Below, one piece after another: positions 62,707 to 64,000 of a stretch of 64,000 nt of DNA. The notes beneath the pieces are model-generated. The model was not told the DNA's origin. It searched no databases and worked only from the letters and a program-made list of their open reading frames with translations. A program made the translations under genes and the position numbers. Each line of letters begins with the position of its first letter. The stretch's first letter is position 1. The stretch comes from Sphingobacteriales bacterium (GTDB lineage Bacteria; Bacteroidota; Bacteroidia; Chitinophagales; CAIOSU01): the NCBI GenBank assembly GCA_027483645.1, contig JAIXUD010000009.1:304814-368813 (forward strand), in the 5' to 3' direction.

Positions 62707-63261
62707 ATGCTGTTGCTTGACGCCATTAAACGATATGTGTTTTGGAGGAGTTTGAAAGCCGAAACAATCTTGTTGAAACGCAACGGGGAGGTGAAGAATT
62801 ATGCCAACTCGCGCTTCATCGGTATCTGGTTTGATGCCAGCAATAGGGAGCAGTATACCGTAATCGATGCCTTTGCTCGCAAGCTTACCGCCCAGGGTAA
62901 AAAAGTAGATTTGTTGGCGTATGTAGGCGCGGTGAAGAAGAGCGAGGTAATCAAGTTTGAACACCTGGAGCCCAAAGAGATTAGCTGGGCCGGCGTACCG
63001 AACGCCAATGCGATAGAGAACTGGGCCGATAAACCATATGACTTACTGCTATGCCTTCACCCTACTAGTTGCCGGCCATTGGAGTACCTAGCGATGTTGA
63101 GCAAAGCCACATGCCGTGTAGGCCGTTACAGCGAAGATACCGTGGAGTGCTACGATTTGATGGTTTCGCTGGGTGATAGCAAGGATTTGGAGGCCATGAT
63201 TAACCAAGTGGACAAGATATTGACACAGATAAATAAAAACCAACAACAAAATGCCGCATAA
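62707..63261 (+). CDS. DUF6913 family protein
   Basis: A 184-residue soluble protein from ATG 62707 (MLLLDAIKRYVFWRSLK); the frame reaches 62677 but that lies across the promoter box. It has a basic N-terminal helix, an alpha/beta core (FIGIWFDASNREQYTVIDAFARKLTAQGKKVDLLAYV) and PYDLLLCLHPTSCRPLEYLAMLSKATCRVGRYSED. This matches a Bacteroidota family (DUF6913) that commonly precedes dapA; function unknown. Its stop overlaps the dapA start by 11 bases, so the two are translationally coupled. Confidence 0.82.
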   Translation: MLLLDAIKRYVFWRSLKAETILLKRNGEVKNYANSRFIGIWFDASNREQYTVIDAFARKLTAQGKKVDLLAYVGAVKKSEVIKFEHLEPKEISWAGVPNANAIENWADKPYDLLLCLHPTSCRPLEYLAMLSKATCRVGRYSEDTVECYDLMVSLGDSKDLEAMINQVDKILTQINKNQQQNAA

Positions 63262-64000
63262 GTTTAAAGGTACCGGTATCGCCTTAGTTACCCCCTTTTT
63301 AGAAGATGGAAGCATTGATTTCGATAGTTTGAAAAAACTCATCGAGCATGATATAAAGGGCGGAGTGGAGTATTTGGTATCACTTGGCACCACTGGCGAA
63401 ACAGCTACTTTGAACAAGGAAGAGAAGTTGCAAGTATTGCGCTTTACTGCCGAAGTGGTTGATGGCCGCGTGCCATTGGTAGCTGGCTTTGGAGGCAACG
63501 ATACCCGCGAACTGTTGGAAAGTATCAAAGCATTTGACTTTAAAGGTTACGATGGTTTGCTTTCTGCCAGCCCATACTATAGCAAACCTACGCAAGAGGG
63601 CATCTACCAGCATTACAAGGCAGTTGCCTATGCTTCGCCGGTGCCGGTTATATTATACAACGTACCAGGCCGTACCAGTAGCAACGTAACTGCGGAAACT
63701 ACCTTGCGCCTGGCACGAGACCATAAGAACATTATCGCTATCAAAGAAGCGTCGGGTAACTTCGACCAAGTGATGCAGATTATCAAAAACAAGCCTGATG
63801 GCTTTTTGGTGATTTCGGGCGATGACCTCATTACCTTGCCATTGATTGGTTGTGGTGCTGATGGCGTTATTTCTGTAATTGGCAATGCGATGCCTGCAGA
63901 CTTTAGCGAAATGGTGCGCCTGGCATTAAAAAATGACTTTGTAGCCGCCCGCAAACTGCACTATAAGCTTACCGACCTCACTAACTTACTATTTGTTGAG
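63251..64000 (+). CDS. dapA: 4-hydroxy-tetrahydrodipicolinate synthase (partial, runs off the window)
   Basis: The first 250 residues of DapA; it condenses pyruvate with aspartate semialdehyde in lysine and diaminopimelate synthesis. Visible: GTGIALVTPFLEDGSIDFD near the start, SLGTTGETATLNKEEK near 44 (Thr-Thr of the proton relay), the Tyr in VILYNVPGRTSSN near 135 and the Schiff-base Lys in IIAIKEASGNFDQ near 164. The gene is open to the last base of the window, so about 45 C-terminal residues are missing. It starts inside the DUF6913 gene. Confidence 0.94.
   Translation, partial: MPHKFKGTGIALVTPFLEDGSIDFDSLKKLIEHDIKGGVEYLVSLGTTGETATLNKEEKLQVLRFTAEVVDGRVPLVAGFGGNDTRELLESIKAFDFKGYDGLLSASPYYSKPTQEGIYQHYKAVAYASPVPVILYNVPGRTSSNVTAETTLRLARDHKNIIAIKEASGNFDQVMQIIKNKPDGFLVISGDDLITLPLIGCGADGVISVIGNAMPADFSEMVRLALKNDFVAARKLHYKLTDLTNLLFVE

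Overview
The window is chromosomal DNA from a member of the Bacteroidota. Evidence read directly from the sequence: five secreted proteins end in the C-terminal sorting domain of the type IX secretion system (T9SS), the gliding/T9SS-associated protein GldC is encoded, a TonB-dependent receptor sits beside a DUF4249 lipoprotein and a DUF5686 outer-membrane protein is present, a bacillithiol gene (bshB1) is present, and several promoters fit the Bacteroidota pattern TTG-N(18-22)-TAnnTTTG. The mix (histidine breakdown, no polysaccharide-utilisation locus, many exported proteins) suits a free-living, aerobic, possibly gliding heterotroph of the Chitinophagales/Saprospirales type, but order-level placement is a guess.

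Layout. 0-9 kb: a degenerate tRNA-like sequence with a terminator, a beta-barrel-like protein, a GlcD-type FAD oxidase, proline synthesis (proB-proA), then on the minus strand an accD-led operon with an SDR and two small membrane proteins, a rhomboid protease with an AHSA1/SRPBCC protein, and a secreted protein. 9-22.9 kb: a T9SS-exported di-haem cytochrome c peroxidase, a PIN-domain toxin-antitoxin pair, an M42 aminopeptidase, bifunctional ftcD, gldC, a thiolase, a PgpH-type HD phosphodiesterase, pirin-OsmC and an ammonium transporter. 22.9-25.1 kb: a disturbed tRNA region with intact tRNA-Gly(GCC) and tRNA-Leu(TAA), their promoter and terminator, a 170-bp tandem duplication carrying a second tRNA-Leu 3' end plus terminator, and a tRNA-Gly remnant 1.5 kb away on the far side of an AT-rich membrane-protein gene. 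25-31.5 kb: a PhoD-like T9SS phosphoesterase, then a four-gene, more AT-rich cassette (exported YcaC-like hydrolase, exported YtcJ-like amidohydrolase, DMT-type transporter, alginate-export-type porin) preceded by a 45-codon ORF. 31.5-46 kb: purC, a DUF4259 gene, hutU, a 260-bp structured inverted-repeat element, a cation/proton antiporter, a methyltransferase, a DUF5686 receptor-like protein and a 1,406-residue multi-PAS histidine kinase with its LuxR-type response regulator. 46-64 kb: a conserved unknown protein, three T9SS cargo proteins (dockerin/cohesin-like, PKD, PQQ-type sugar dehydrogenase), YdeI, a thiol-redox run (trxB, gpx, bshB1), a DUF4249/TonB-receptor pair, a TMTC-like membrane TPR protein, a DUF6913 gene and the start of dapA.

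How genes connect: hutU and ftcD are two steps of histidine degradation placed 20 kb apart; trxB-gpx-bshB1 deal with thiol redox; the T9SS cargoes depend on a secretion apparatus not encoded here except for gldC. Intergenic DNA is unusually rich in short dispersed repeats: at least six families are seen (GACGACAGACCA, CACCCTGAGCCTGTCGAA, GTCATCCCGAG, CGTCATTGCGAGG, AACCACGAAG and TTCCTAA/TTCCTAT), several as inverted pairs next to gene starts. The strongest candidates for something undescribed are the nested inverted-repeat element at 35130-35390, the tRNA duplication/remnant region at 23.0-24.7 kb and the 27.0-31.5 kb cassette. No phage, CRISPR array, complete insertion sequence or rRNA was seen.
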